Numbered from the stretch's first letter, positions 1 to 6,341 are shown. The stretch is DNA of 9,862 nt from Pseudanabaena sp. CAN_BIN31 (GCA_026785865.1 JAJAZG010000079.1:1-9862), one strand, 5' to 3'. Program-made: numbers and translations. Notes: generated by a model from the letters alone, not told the origin.

Positions 1-480
1 GGTTTGCCGATCGCAAATTAAAAAATTATTTGACTGAAGCTGAAGTTCTAAAACCTGTAGAAACTCTTCTGCTTGTTGACGATAAAATTCTTGCGGTTTT
101 TCAGGAAATCGATTGGGATATTTGTAGCGATCAAGAGCTTGCTTAAATTCGCGATCGTTTGTATTGATCAGATGTTTAGCGATCGCCATAGATTGCTCTG
201 ATAAATCTTCCCAATTAAGCGGATCGTTTTGTTGAATTGCCCAATTCATAATATCGAGACTTTCTTCTAAAACAATAAAATCTTGATTAAAAGCCCCAGA
301 ATCAAATATCTGCATCACAGGCGTTGTTCCCTTTGCAGAAATATCCAGCATTTCTCTAGGCTTATTTTTTAAAGAAACTTCTCTCAATTCGTAGCTAATT
401 CCTGCATAATTAAGCGCCATTCTTGCTCGAATGGCATAAGGACAGCGCCTAAAAGAATAAAGAATTGATAAGTTGGTCAT
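1..480 (-). CDS. Glutathione S-transferase-like protein, partial (C-terminus beyond the window)
   Basis: This is an open frame of 160 codons from an ATG at 480 down to the left window edge, with no stop. The start shows a thioredoxin-fold GST N-terminal domain. It has a redox-type CPYA motif (Cys13-Pro14-Tyr15-Ala16) after the first beta strand, a GTTPV segment with the probable cis-proline (Pro54), and an LEES pair (Glu73-Ser74) where GSTs bind the gamma-glutamyl group of glutathione. The part after about residue 85 would be the start of the helical C-terminal domain. The CPxA motif and Cys13 suggest a Cys-type (omega/beta or Grx2-like) enzyme acting in thiol transfer or detoxification in the cytoplasm; the substrate is unknown. 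It begins 4 bp after the NlpC/P60 stop, so the two are probably co-transcribed. I see no Shine-Dalgarno sequence. The family call is fairly secure, the subclass is not. Confidence 0.8.
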   Translation of the reverse strand, partial: MTNLSILYSFRRCPYAIRARMALNYAGISYELREVSLKNKPREMLDISAKGTTPVMQIFDSGAFNQDFIVLEESLDIMNWAIQQNDPLNWEDLSEQSMAIAKHLINTNDREFKQALDRYKYPNRFPEKPQEFYRQQAEEFLQVLELQLQSNNFLICDRQT

Positions 481-484
481 TATA

Positions 485-1165
485 TTATGAATAGCATTTT
501 GTAATTCTGACTGCACCGCGTAGTTGGCTGGTATACCATTGCGAAACCTTATCTAGTTCAGCGATCGCATTCACAATTCCACTAACAGCAATTCCATTAT
601 GTCCATGTTCTTGACCAGAGCTATGGATATATTCGCCATTACCAATATAAATACCAACATGAGTCGCTTTAGTCGGATTGCCAAAAAAGATTAAATCACC
701 AATTTGGACTTCTTCTAAAGTTATTGGTTCGCCAAAGGCTTCTTGTTGATAAGCATCGCGAGGAATCCAAACGCCAACCGAAGCAAAAGCTGCTTGCATC
801 AATCCCGAACAATCATAATTTGGCGCAACTGTACCTCCCCACAAATATTCGTTTGGAGTTGCCATTGCTTGTTGCATAAAAGCAATTACTGTGGGTATGC
901 GATCGCTTATTTCCGCAGCACTTAAAGCAGGTGGGAAATTAGCAATATAACTTTGGCGATCGCTTATTTCTAGTTTCTCGAAATCTTGGCGATCGAGTAA
1001 CCCTGCATAACCATCTTCGAGTAACTGAATTTTAATAGAATTTTCTTGAGATTTTGGCTTAGATTCTGACACTTGTAAATATCTGCCCTTAGCCATCTGC
1101 GTCGCTAAGCGATCGAGTTTTGATGAATCATAAATATTAATGTCAGCCAAACTGCGACAGATCAT
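485..1165 (-). CDS. NlpC/P60 peptidoglycan endopeptidase with N-terminal SH3-like domain
   Basis: This 226-residue protein matches the two-domain layout of cyanobacterial gamma-D-glutamyl-L-diamino-acid endopeptidases: an SH3b-like domain at about residues 1-75 and an NlpC/P60 cysteine peptidase domain at about 85-222. The catalytic Cys119 sits in YDCSG, His169 in THVGIYIG and the third polar residue His181 in YIHSSG. Spacings of 50 and 12 residues fit my memory of the Anabaena/Nostoc enzymes of known structure. The WGG segment (residues 109-111) before the Cys and the GDLIFF strand are also family hallmarks. It would cleave muropeptide stems, probably in wall recycling. I see no signal peptide, which agrees with the cytoplasmic members of this type. 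It heads a minus-strand pair with the GST-like gene. The start at 1165 gives a natural SH3-like N-terminus. Three HIP1 octamers lie inside it (near 560, 899 and 956). The upstream region holds a structured leader candidate with a terminator. Confidence 0.9.
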   Translation of the reverse strand: MICRSLADINIYDSSKLDRLATQMAKGRYLQVSESKPKSQENSIKIQLLEDGYAGLLDRQDFEKLEISDRQSYIANFPPALSAAEISDRIPTVIAFMQQAMATPNEYLWGGTVAPNYDCSGLMQAAFASVGVWIPRDAYQQEAFGEPITLEEVQIGDLIFFGNPTKATHVGIYIGNGEYIHSSGQEHGHNGIAVSGIVNAIAELDKVSQWYTSQLRGAVRITKCYS

Positions 1166-1199
1166 GGCTAGATTTCAAGAATGTATTTCAAATCACCAT

Positions 1200-1325
1200 T
1201 AAATAAACCGAGTGTTTTATGACTCGGCTTAGGGACGATCGCGAAAATAAAGTACCAATTATTTGACGACGGCACAGCCGTTTAACATCAGCAGATTGGT
1301 ACTTTATTAAGCCGTATGTCCCTTA
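1200..1325 (-). ncRNA. Candidate structured leader or small RNA with terminator/antiterminator pairing
   Basis: Read on the minus strand, this segment contains a perfect 14-bp stem (1308-1295 with 1259-1246) capped by a small ACGGC/GCCGT hairpin (1281-1269). Two alternative basal pairings are possible. One pairs GGGAC (1322-1318) with GUCCC (1236-1232). The other pairs CGGCUUA (1314-1308) with UAAGCCG (1231-1225). The second uses bases that also form the 5' arm of a terminator hairpin, CCGAGU/ACUCGG (1227-1222 with 1213-1208), followed by a TTTATTT tract (1207-1201). The NlpC/P60 start lies 35 bp further on. This is seen by hand pairing only, and I do not recognise a named RNA family. It may be a regulatory leader, an independent small RNA or a palindromic repeat. 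Confidence 0.4.
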
Positions 1326-1359
1326 CTTGATGCAGCTTATTTGTCGCCTATCATACAGA

Positions 1360-1389
1360 TGTATAAAAAGGGGAGTTTTTTAAGCTCAA
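1360..1389 (-). promoter_or_regulatory. Candidate promoter for the leader RNA / NlpC-GST unit
   Basis: On the minus strand a TTGAGC box (1389-1384) is followed 18 bases later by TATACA (1365-1360). Transcription would start near 1352, just before the structured segment, giving a leader of roughly 190 nt before the NlpC/P60 start. The alternative is read-through from the tRNA-Leu gene upstream. Motif match only. Confidence 0.3.
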
Positions 1390-1417
1390 ATGCTTGCGGC
1401 TATTAGATTCTATTTTA

Positions 1418-1501
1418 TGGGCAAAGAGAGAATCGAACTCTCATGACATTGCTGCCGTCAGATTTTGAGTCTGATGCGTCTACCAATTCCGCCACTCGCC
1501 C
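1418..1501 (-). tRNA. tRNA-Leu (anticodon CAA)
   Basis: The minus strand folds as an 84-nt class II tRNA. The acceptor arm GGGCGAG pairs with TTTGCCC using three wobble pairs at its base. The D-arm carries GG in its loop, the anticodon stem TCAGA/TCTGA encloses the loop CTCAAAA, and a long variable arm follows. The T-arm GAGAG/CTCTC encloses TTCGATT, and the discriminator is A. The anticodon CAA (1467-1465) reads UUG leucine codons. The long variable arm and A73 fit leucine rather than serine. CCA is not encoded and no intron is present. Confidence 0.95.
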
Positions 1502-1517
1502 TTTTTTCAAGAATTGT

Positions 1518-1548
1518 ATCTTACAACAAAGATGGTACATCTTGTCAA
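1518..1548 (-). promoter_or_regulatory. Likely promoter of tRNA-Leu
   Basis: On the minus strand a perfect TTGACA -35 box (1548-1543) is followed after 17 bases by TGTAAG (1525-1520); TAAGAT at a 19-base spacing is an alternative -10. Start of transcription would fall about 10 nt before the mature tRNA 5' end. The consensus -35 and the position make this plausible. Confidence 0.5.
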
Positions 1549-1586
1549 GTATTTTTTTAATTGCAGCAATTCTCCTTACAAAAAAT

Positions 1587-1706
1587 ATGGGTAGTCCTAA
1601 AAAGGAAAGGACAAGTTTTTAACTTGTTATTGTAAGACCTATAATGGTTAGGGTTTACAGCTAAATATAAAATATATTTCGTCCTTTCCTTTTTAGGACT
1701 ACCCAT
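1587..1706. mobile_element. MITE-like element with perfect 26-bp terminal inverted repeats
   Basis: The 26 bases at 1587-1612 (beginning ATGGGTAGTCC) recur as an exact reverse complement at 1681-1706. They enclose 68 bp of AT-rich sequence with no open frame. Total length is 120 bp. Such perfect, widely spaced termini with a non-coding interior fit a miniature inverted-repeat element moved in trans by a transposase. I cannot name the parent insertion sequence and see no convincing target-site duplication. A long transcribed hairpin is the alternative. It lies between the tRNA-Leu promoter and the ATPase promoter, and with the flanks makes up most of the 307-bp gene-free stretch 1502-1808. Confidence 0.6.
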
Positions 1707-1741
1707 TTCATTAACACACCATAAAAGATTGGCGATCAGAC

Positions 1742-1771
1742 TTGCTAGCCGTAACGGCTCTCTCGTATACT
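1742..1771 (+). promoter_or_regulatory. Candidate promoter with internal palindrome upstream of the ATPase-TOPRIM pair
   Basis: A TTGCTA box (1742-1747) is followed after 18 bases by TATACT (1766-1771), giving a leader of about 30 nt before the ATPase ATG. The spacer holds a 13-base palindrome, AGCCGTAACGGCT (1747-1759), which is in the right place to act as an operator. No regulator gene is next to it, so any control would come from the cassette proteins themselves or from elsewhere. Motif match only. Confidence 0.4.
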
Positions 1772-1808
1772 ACTCAAAATAAAAGCTCGAATTTGCGGTA
1801 ACCATTAG

Positions 1809-3002
1809 ATGAGATTAAAATCAGTTTCTTATTCAGAGTCTTTAGGTAAGCCAAAGGAGTGGTCAATATCCAACTTTACTCTAGAGCCTATCAACTTAGT
1901 AGTTGGCAAGAATGCTACTGGAAAGACACGCACTCTAAACGTGCTTAGTGGTCTTGGAATGCTTCTTTCAGGTAGGCAAAAACCAAGTGAGCTAACCTAC
2001 GGCAACTTCGATGTAACATTTGAACACAATGATCATACCTTTAATTACATTCTCAAAATCTCAGATCATAAGGTTGTTTTTGAGTCTTTTGCGGATGGTA
2101 AAAATGTTCTGTTAGAACGTGGTGAAGGTGGTAAAGGATCAATCTGGCATGAAAAAGAGAAACGAAGTCTAGAGTTCCAGACACCTGAAACTGATGCAGC
2201 AGTTGTTGCCAGAAGAGATACAATACAACACACTTTTCTCATCCCTTTAAGTGATTGGGGTTCAGGCGTACGCTATTACTCTTTTGGAGACACCATGGGC
2301 AGAAATACGATCAGTTTTCTTGTCGATGGTGGACCACAACCTGACCCGACAAATCCCAATGAGGTAATCGGACTGTTTCGTAAGGGTACGAAGGAATATC
2401 CAGACATCTTCAAAAAGTCAGTTATTAAGGCGATGAACGATATTGGCTATGACATCGAAGATATTAATGCAACCACCCCTCAAAACATACAAATCCAGTC
2501 GAATTCAATCATTCCAGTTACGCCTATCGCTTTAATTGTTAAGGAACGATCATTATCGGGAGCGACAGAGCAAATGGAAATGTCGCAGGGGATGTTTCGT
2601 GCACTATCAGTGATCATCCATCTCCAGTATGCAATTCATGGAGATCATCCTAGCTTTATAATTATTGACGACATCGGGGAGGGACTAGACTTTGACCGCT
2701 CTTGCCGTTTAATCCACATCATCCGCCAATGTGCGCTGGATTCAAAAATTCAGATGGTCATGAGCACTAATGATCGATTTGTCATGAATAATGTACCTCT
2801 AGAGGAATGGGCTCTATTAAGTCGAGAAGGCGGGAATATCATGGTACATAACTACACGAACTCAAAAGCCACATTTGACAACTTTAAATTTACAGGGCTG
2901 AATAACTTTGATTTTCTTGCTATGGACTTCATTAACGAAAACGAAGTATTTTTTGCGGAGAATCCAAGTGATGTAGAGCAAATAGCTGGAACCCATTCAT
3001 GA
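1809..3002 (+). CDS. ABC/OLD-like AAA ATPase of a two-gene cassette
   Basis: This is a 397-residue ATPase of the ABC/SMC-like AAA_21/AAA_15 type. Walker A is GKNATGKT (33-40), a signature-like MSQG lies at 258-261, Walker B with D-loop is IIIDDIGEGLD (284-294), and a switch segment STND lies at 319-322. The usual Walker B Glu is Asp288. Residues 60-250 between the halves are a beta-rich lobe with no coiled coil, as in compact OLD, PARIS AriA or RloA-like ATPases rather than RecN/SMC. No nuclease domain is fused to it; the neighbour overlapping by ATGA (2999-3002) probably supplies that activity, so the ATPase may act as a sensor or assembly platform. The start follows a plausible promoter, and MRLKSV is a typical ABC first strand. 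No HIP1 octamer occurs in the gene, which suggests transfer. The ATPase class is sure; a defence role is inference from architecture. Confidence 0.85.
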   Translation: MRLKSVSYSESLGKPKEWSISNFTLEPINLVVGKNATGKTRTLNVLSGLGMLLSGRQKPSELTYGNFDVTFEHNDHTFNYILKISDHKVVFESFADGKNVLLERGEGGKGSIWHEKEKRSLEFQTPETDAAVVARRDTIQHTFLIPLSDWGSGVRYYSFGDTMGRNTISFLVDGGPQPDPTNPNEVIGLFRKGTKEYPDIFKKSVIKAMNDIGYDIEDINATTPQNIQIQSNSIIPVTPIALIVKERSLSGATEQMEMSQGMFRALSVIIHLQYAIHGDHPSFIIIDDIGEGLDFDRSCRLIHIIRQCALDSKIQMVMSTNDRFVMNNVPLEEWALLSREGGNIMVHNYTNSKATFDNFKFTGLNNFDFLAMDFINENEVFFAENPSDVEQIAGTHS

Positions 3003-3703
3003 AAAAAATGGCTATTTTCGTGGAAGGTGAAACGGAGTTATGTTTCATTGACAGACTACTACGAGAGATTGTAAATGAAAAAAATCTCCAAATCGTATTG
3101 GTTAGTGCTTCTGGGGGTGCTCGAAGTGCTCGTATGTATAAAGTTGTTGCTGATAGCGGTAGTGGGGATGACAAAAAGTTCTATATCCGCATAACTAATT
3201 CAAGTACCGATAACCGAGTTCGTTCCGACATTCAAGATAATTACGAAGCCCTTACAAATTCAGGTTTTAGTGCAATTATTGGTGTTCGAGATGTCTACCC
3301 CGATTTTTTACTAGCAGATTTGCCTAATTTAAGAACTGGACTCCGCTATCGATTAAAGACAAAACCTGTCTCGGTTGATTTCGTGTTAGGGGTAATGGAG
3401 ATTGAAGCATGGTTTCTTGCAGAGCATACACACTTTTCTCGTATACATCCAAGACTTTCAGCTTCTCGCATTGCAACAATACATGGATTTGATCCTAGTG
3501 TAGATGATATGCAGCTAAGAGTTAATCCAGCGCTTGATCTTCACAATGCGTATTCATTGGAAGGCTCGGCATACCAAAAAAAAAGTAGGCAGATTCAACG
3601 TACTGTTGGGACTTTAGACTATGCGGAAATGTATTTAGAACATAAAGCTAAGTTCCCAGATTTTGCAGTACTTATGAGGATTATTGACCAATTCTTTTCA
3701 TAA
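2999..3703 (+). CDS. Small TOPRIM/RloB/DUF4276-like putative effector nuclease
   Basis: The protein has 234 residues and starts inside the ATPase stop codon (ATGA), implying translational coupling. It opens with a beta strand and FVEGETE (Glu9, Glu13), matching the first acidic motif of TOPRIM-like domains of OLD, RloB and DUF4276 proteins. A second acidic strand, IIGVRDVYPD (93-102, Asp98), and a third motif, MEIEAWFLAE (133-142, Glu134 and Glu136), complete a plausible metal-binding set. The C-terminal third is helical with many basic and aromatic residues. By analogy with OLD, PARIS and AbiL/RloAB systems it could be a nuclease unleashed by the ATPase, but the exact family is uncertain and cleavage is not shown by sequence. 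It ends 43 bp before the preferred radA start. No HIP1 octamer is present. Confidence 0.7.
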   Translation: MKKMAIFVEGETELCFIDRLLREIVNEKNLQIVLVSASGGARSARMYKVVADSGSGDDKKFYIRITNSSTDNRVRSDIQDNYEALTNSGFSAIIGVRDVYPDFLLADLPNLRTGLRYRLKTKPVSVDFVLGVMEIEAWFLAEHTHFSRIHPRLSASRIATIHGFDPSVDDMQLRVNPALDLHNAYSLEGSAYQKKSRQIQRTVGTLDYAEMYLEHKAKFPDFAVLMRIIDQFFS

Positions 3704-3716
3704 GTCTTCCAAGACT
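3703..3716 (+). other. Short hairpin after the effector gene
   Basis: AGTCTT-CC-AAGACT forms a 6-bp stem just past the effector stop codon, followed by GATTTTG. It is too weak and too poor in U to be a confident terminator, so the cassette and radA may be co-transcribed. Confidence 0.25.
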
Positions 3717-3746
3717 GATTTTGTATCTAATGAAGATTATAAACAA

Positions 3747-5192
3747 ATGGCAAAAGCAAAAAGTAGATATGTTTGTAATAACTGCGGTGAAGACTTTCCG
3801 CAAATGTATGGAAAATGTCCCGCTTGCTCTAGTTGGGGAACTTTGCAAGAAGAACTAATCCCTGTAGTTTCCACAAGTACCAATGCGATCGCCACATTCT
3901 CTCATCTCACTGCAACCAAATCTTCAGGCAAGTCCCAAGCGCGAGAATCCTTAACCCTCTCGCAAATTACTGACAATCAAGAAGCGCGATCGCCTTCTGG
4001 TTATGAAGAACTTGATCGCGTATTAGGTGGTGGCATTGTTGCAGGTTCGTTAGTGCTGATTGGTGGTGAACCAGGAATTGGCAAAAGTACGCTGTTATTG
4101 GGAATGGCGCAAAAATTGATGACTCGCTATCCGACATTGTATGTCTGTGCGGAGGAGTCAGCGCAACAGGTGAAATTGCGATCGCAGCGATTGGGAATCT
4201 TAGATGAAGATTCTGACGATCTTTATTTATTAGCAGAAACAGATTTAGAAACTATTCTTAGAGAACTACAATCATTACGTCCGCGCGTTGCTGTAATTGA
4301 TAGTATTCAAGCGCTCTATTTCTCAAACTTAAATGCTGCTCCTGGTTCTGTTTCGCAAGTGCGGGAATGTACGGCGGCGTTGATGCGCGTCGCTAAACGT
4401 GAGAATATTGCGCTATTTATCGTCGGTCATGTGACCAAGGAAGGCTCGATCGCGGGGCCCAAAGTATTAGAACATATGGTGGATACAGTTCTCTATTTTG
4501 AAGGCGATCGCTTTGCAACGCATCGATTATTGCGATCGGTCAAAAATCGCTTTGGTGCAACTCAGGAAATCGGTGTATTTGAAATGATTGATCGCGGCTT
4601 GCGTGAGGTTTCCAATCCTTCCGAATTATTTTTAGGTAATCGTGATGAATCCGTACCAGGAACAGCCACGATTGTTGCTTGTGAAGGAACGCGCCCGATT
4701 GTGGTGGAGTTGCAAGCTTTAGTTAGTCCCACTAGTTATTCTTCGCCACGCCGCACGACTACAGGAATTGAAACTAATCGGTTTCTGCAAATCTTGGCAG
4801 TTTTGGAAAAACGGATCGGCATTCCCTTATCAAAACTTGATGCTTACGTTGCTTCGGCGGGTGGATTGAATGTGGCGGAACCTGCGGTGGATTTGGGGAT
4901 AGCGATCGCAGTTGCTGCAAGTTTTCGCGATCGCACAGTTGATCCGCGCACGGTTCTGATTGGGGAAGTTGGCTTGGGTGGACAGGTGCGCCCGATTTCG
5001 CAGTTAGATTTACGATTGAAGGAAGCGGCTAAACTAGGATTTAAACGTGCAATTATTCCGAATATGCAAGTCTTGGAAACTTATGGAATGGAAGTAATTC
5101 CTGTTGCTAAGGTTCTTGATGCGATCGTGGCGGCTTTGCCACGCACAAAGTTTGAAATTGCTAAGCCAAGTGACGAATCAGAGGAGATATAA
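3747..5192 (+). CDS. radA: DNA repair/recombination ATPase RadA (Sms)
   Basis: The 481-residue RadA is complete. It has an N-terminal four-cysteine zinc finger (Cys10, Cys13, Cys24, Cys27), a RecA-like ATPase with Walker A GGEPGIGKST (106-115) and Walker B strand VAVIDS (Asp185), the RadA-specific KNRFG motif (266-270), and a C-terminal Lon-protease-like domain (about 300-465) without protease activity in this family. RadA drives branch migration and processes recombination intermediates. I chose the ATG at 3747 because the protein then begins MAKAKSRYVCNNCG, the usual RadA N-terminus. An in-frame ATG at 3684 would add 21 residues unlike the family and overlap the upstream gene by 20 bp. The length is normal and six HIP1 octamers occur, unlike in the adjacent cassette. 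The native promoter is unclear. The stop codon lies inside a strong hairpin. Confidence 0.95.
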   Translation: MAKAKSRYVCNNCGEDFPQMYGKCPACSSWGTLQEELIPVVSTSTNAIATFSHLTATKSSGKSQARESLTLSQITDNQEARSPSGYEELDRVLGGGIVAGSLVLIGGEPGIGKSTLLLGMAQKLMTRYPTLYVCAEESAQQVKLRSQRLGILDEDSDDLYLLAETDLETILRELQSLRPRVAVIDSIQALYFSNLNAAPGSVSQVRECTAALMRVAKRENIALFIVGHVTKEGSIAGPKVLEHMVDTVLYFEGDRFATHRLLRSVKNRFGATQEIGVFEMIDRGLREVSNPSELFLGNRDESVPGTATIVACEGTRPIVVELQALVSPTSYSSPRRTTTGIETNRFLQILAVLEKRIGIPLSKLDAYVASAGGLNVAEPAVDLGIAIAVAASFRDRTVDPRTVLIGEVGLGGQVRPISQLDLRLKEAAKLGFKRAIIPNMQVLETYGMEVIPVAKVLDAIVAALPRTKFEIAKPSDESEEI

Positions 5193-5223
5193 GATTGCAA
5201 CCCAAAGGGTTGCAATCTTATAT
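5187..5223 (+). terminator. 17-bp hairpin overlapping the radA stop codon
   Basis: The arms 5187-5203 and 5207-5223 are perfectly complementary around an AAA loop, with core GCAACCC/GGGTTGC. The radA TAA (5190-5192) lies in the left arm. There is no T-run after it, so it may terminate, stabilise the mRNA 3' end or be a dispersed palindrome. Confidence 0.5.
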
Positions 5224-5252
5224 ACAGCCTATTGAGGGTTTGAGTAATACAA

Positions 5253-5297
5253 ATAATTTTTTGAAAGTGCCGCGAAGCGGCACTTTCAAAAAATTAT
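5253..5297. repeat. 21-bp perfect palindromic stem-loop between radA and the glutaminase gene
   Basis: The arms 5253-5273 and 5277-5297 match over 21 bp around a GAA loop, with a GTGCCGC/GCGGCAC core and AT-rich base. The T-run lies in the left arm and the A-run in the right arm, the reverse of an intrinsic terminator read in either direction. It therefore looks more like a dispersed palindrome, though a stable RNA hairpin would still form. Confidence 0.6.
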
Positions 5298-5349
5298 CTG
5301 GGTTCTATGGCAGCGCTTTGCGTTGTATCTTCTGCAATCATTATGTTTT

Positions 5350-6204
5350 ATGCTTAAAAATAATCTTCAAGAATGGCTAAAATTATCGCGAAAAGAAGCA
5401 AGCAAAGGGAAACTGCCTAGCTATATTCCTTTGCTTGCTAATGCCGATCCACAGGCGATCGCGATCGCTATTCAACAATCAAATCGCGATCGCCTAACCG
5501 CAGGTAATATTTCGCTAACCTTTCCGTTGATGAGCGTGATTAAGCCATTTTTATTGTTTTATTTACTAGAAACACAGGGCAGCGATCGCGTTTTTCAGCT
5601 TGTTGATCGCTTACCAACATCGGAGCCATTTAATGCCACCCCTGAAAGTAAGCCTAAAAATCCGATGATTAATAGTGGTGCGATCGCAATTTCCTCACTA
5701 TTATCACCTTGTGAAAGTTTACAGAATTGGCTAAATCAGCGATCGCTTGCTAATTTGACACTTGATCTTGAAATGTTAGATTCAGTGCGATCGGTTACTA
5801 ATCGTCGTAACTTAGCGATCGCTGATCAACTTAAGTCTTTAGGAATAATTGCTAATCCTAGCCAAGCCCTTGCCGTTTACGAAGAAATTTGTTGTTTGCG
5901 CGGCAATGTTGAAGATCTCGCAAAAATTGGGACTTTATTAGTCGATACCAAGCGATCGCCAAATATTTCCATAGTTTTAGAAATTATGACGCAATGCGGC
6001 ATGTATGGCGCTTCCGCCGCATTTGCCCAAGATATTGGTCTACCGTCTAAGTCCAGCGTCAGTGGCGCTTTGTTGTCGATTATGACTGATCGAGCGGCGA
6101 TCGCCTGTTATAGCCCTACCCTTGATGCGATCGGTAATTCTGTCGCAGGAATATTTTTAATACGCCAAATTAAAAATTACAGCTTAACTAAAGCTAAAAA
6201 TTAG
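5350..6204 (+). CDS. glsA: Glutaminase-family protein with an altered active-site residue
   Basis: This is a 284-residue member of the beta-lactamase-like bacterial glutaminase family (L-glutamine to glutamate plus ammonia). It keeps the catalytic Ser62 and Lys65 (SVIK), the NPMINSGA block (104-111), Asn154 in RRN, Tyr177, Tyr219 in CGMYG and Val237 in the SVSG loop, plus SPTLDAIGNSVAG near the end. Aligned by hand to E. coli YbaS, the position of catalytic Glu161 (seven residues before the conserved Asn) holds Arg147. The GGG glycines after the Val are reduced. Activity is therefore doubtful, and it may bind rather than hydrolyse. I chose ATG 5350 over an in-frame TTG at 5323 because the protein then has the family's usual N-terminal length. 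Nine HIP1 octamers occur, two overlapping at 5455-5468. It is single, flanked by hairpins, with no operon partner. The gene symbol refers to family only. Confidence 0.8.
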   Translation: MLKNNLQEWLKLSRKEASKGKLPSYIPLLANADPQAIAIAIQQSNRDRLTAGNISLTFPLMSVIKPFLLFYLLETQGSDRVFQLVDRLPTSEPFNATPESKPKNPMINSGAIAISSLLSPCESLQNWLNQRSLANLTLDLEMLDSVRSVTNRRNLAIADQLKSLGIIANPSQALAVYEEICCLRGNVEDLAKIGTLLVDTKRSPNISIVLEIMTQCGMYGASAAFAQDIGLPSKSSVSGALLSIMTDRAAIACYSPTLDAIGNSVAGIFLIRQIKNYSLTKAKN

Positions 6205-6230
6205 AGCGCAAAGCGCCCCACTTTTTAGCT
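6192..6230 (+). terminator. Probable terminator of the glutaminase gene
   Basis: AGCTAAAAA (6192-6200) and TTTTTAGCT (6222-6230) are complementary outer arms, with a GCGC-AAA-GCGC core (6206-6216) inside. Between them a few bases are unpaired. The TAG stop (6202-6204) is inside the structure and a T-run closes it, which fits an intrinsic terminator of moderate strength. Confidence 0.5.
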
Positions 6231-6245
6231 AGAAAATTGATTTTT

Positions 6246-6273
6246 TTGATAGATCTTCGCGATCGTGTATATA
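6246..6273 (+). promoter_or_regulatory. Candidate acpP promoter
   Basis: TTGATA (6246-6251) and TATATA (6268-6273) are separated by 16 bases, with a HIP1-related CGCGATCG in the spacer. The start would be near 6280, giving a leader of about 60 nt before acpP. A TAAAAT at 6291-6296 is an alternative -10. Motif match only. Confidence 0.3.
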
Positions 6274-6341
6274 CAGCTACCTTTATCCGATAAAATTAAA
6301 AACGCTAAAAAGTTTTTCGGTTGTAAGCAGAGAATAAGTAA

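Noticed and set aside
1418..1501. tRNA-Leu as integration site (att) for the cassette
   Set aside because: Integrases normally use the tRNA 3' end, which here faces away from the cassette, and I see no repeat of the tRNA end near 3704-3746 and no integrase.
1640..1645. TATAAT inside the MITE as a promoter
   Set aside because: No -35 box at suitable spacing; the interior is AT-rich, so a chance match is likely.
3684..3746. Longer radA starting at ATG 3684
   Set aside because: The extra 21 residues are unlike RadA N-termini and overlap the upstream gene; MAKAKSRYVCNNCG from 3747 is the family start.
5195..5380. Open frame of 61 codons after radA
   Set aside because: It is read through the two palindromes, has no family resemblance and overlaps the glutaminase start; it is a product of the repeat sequence.
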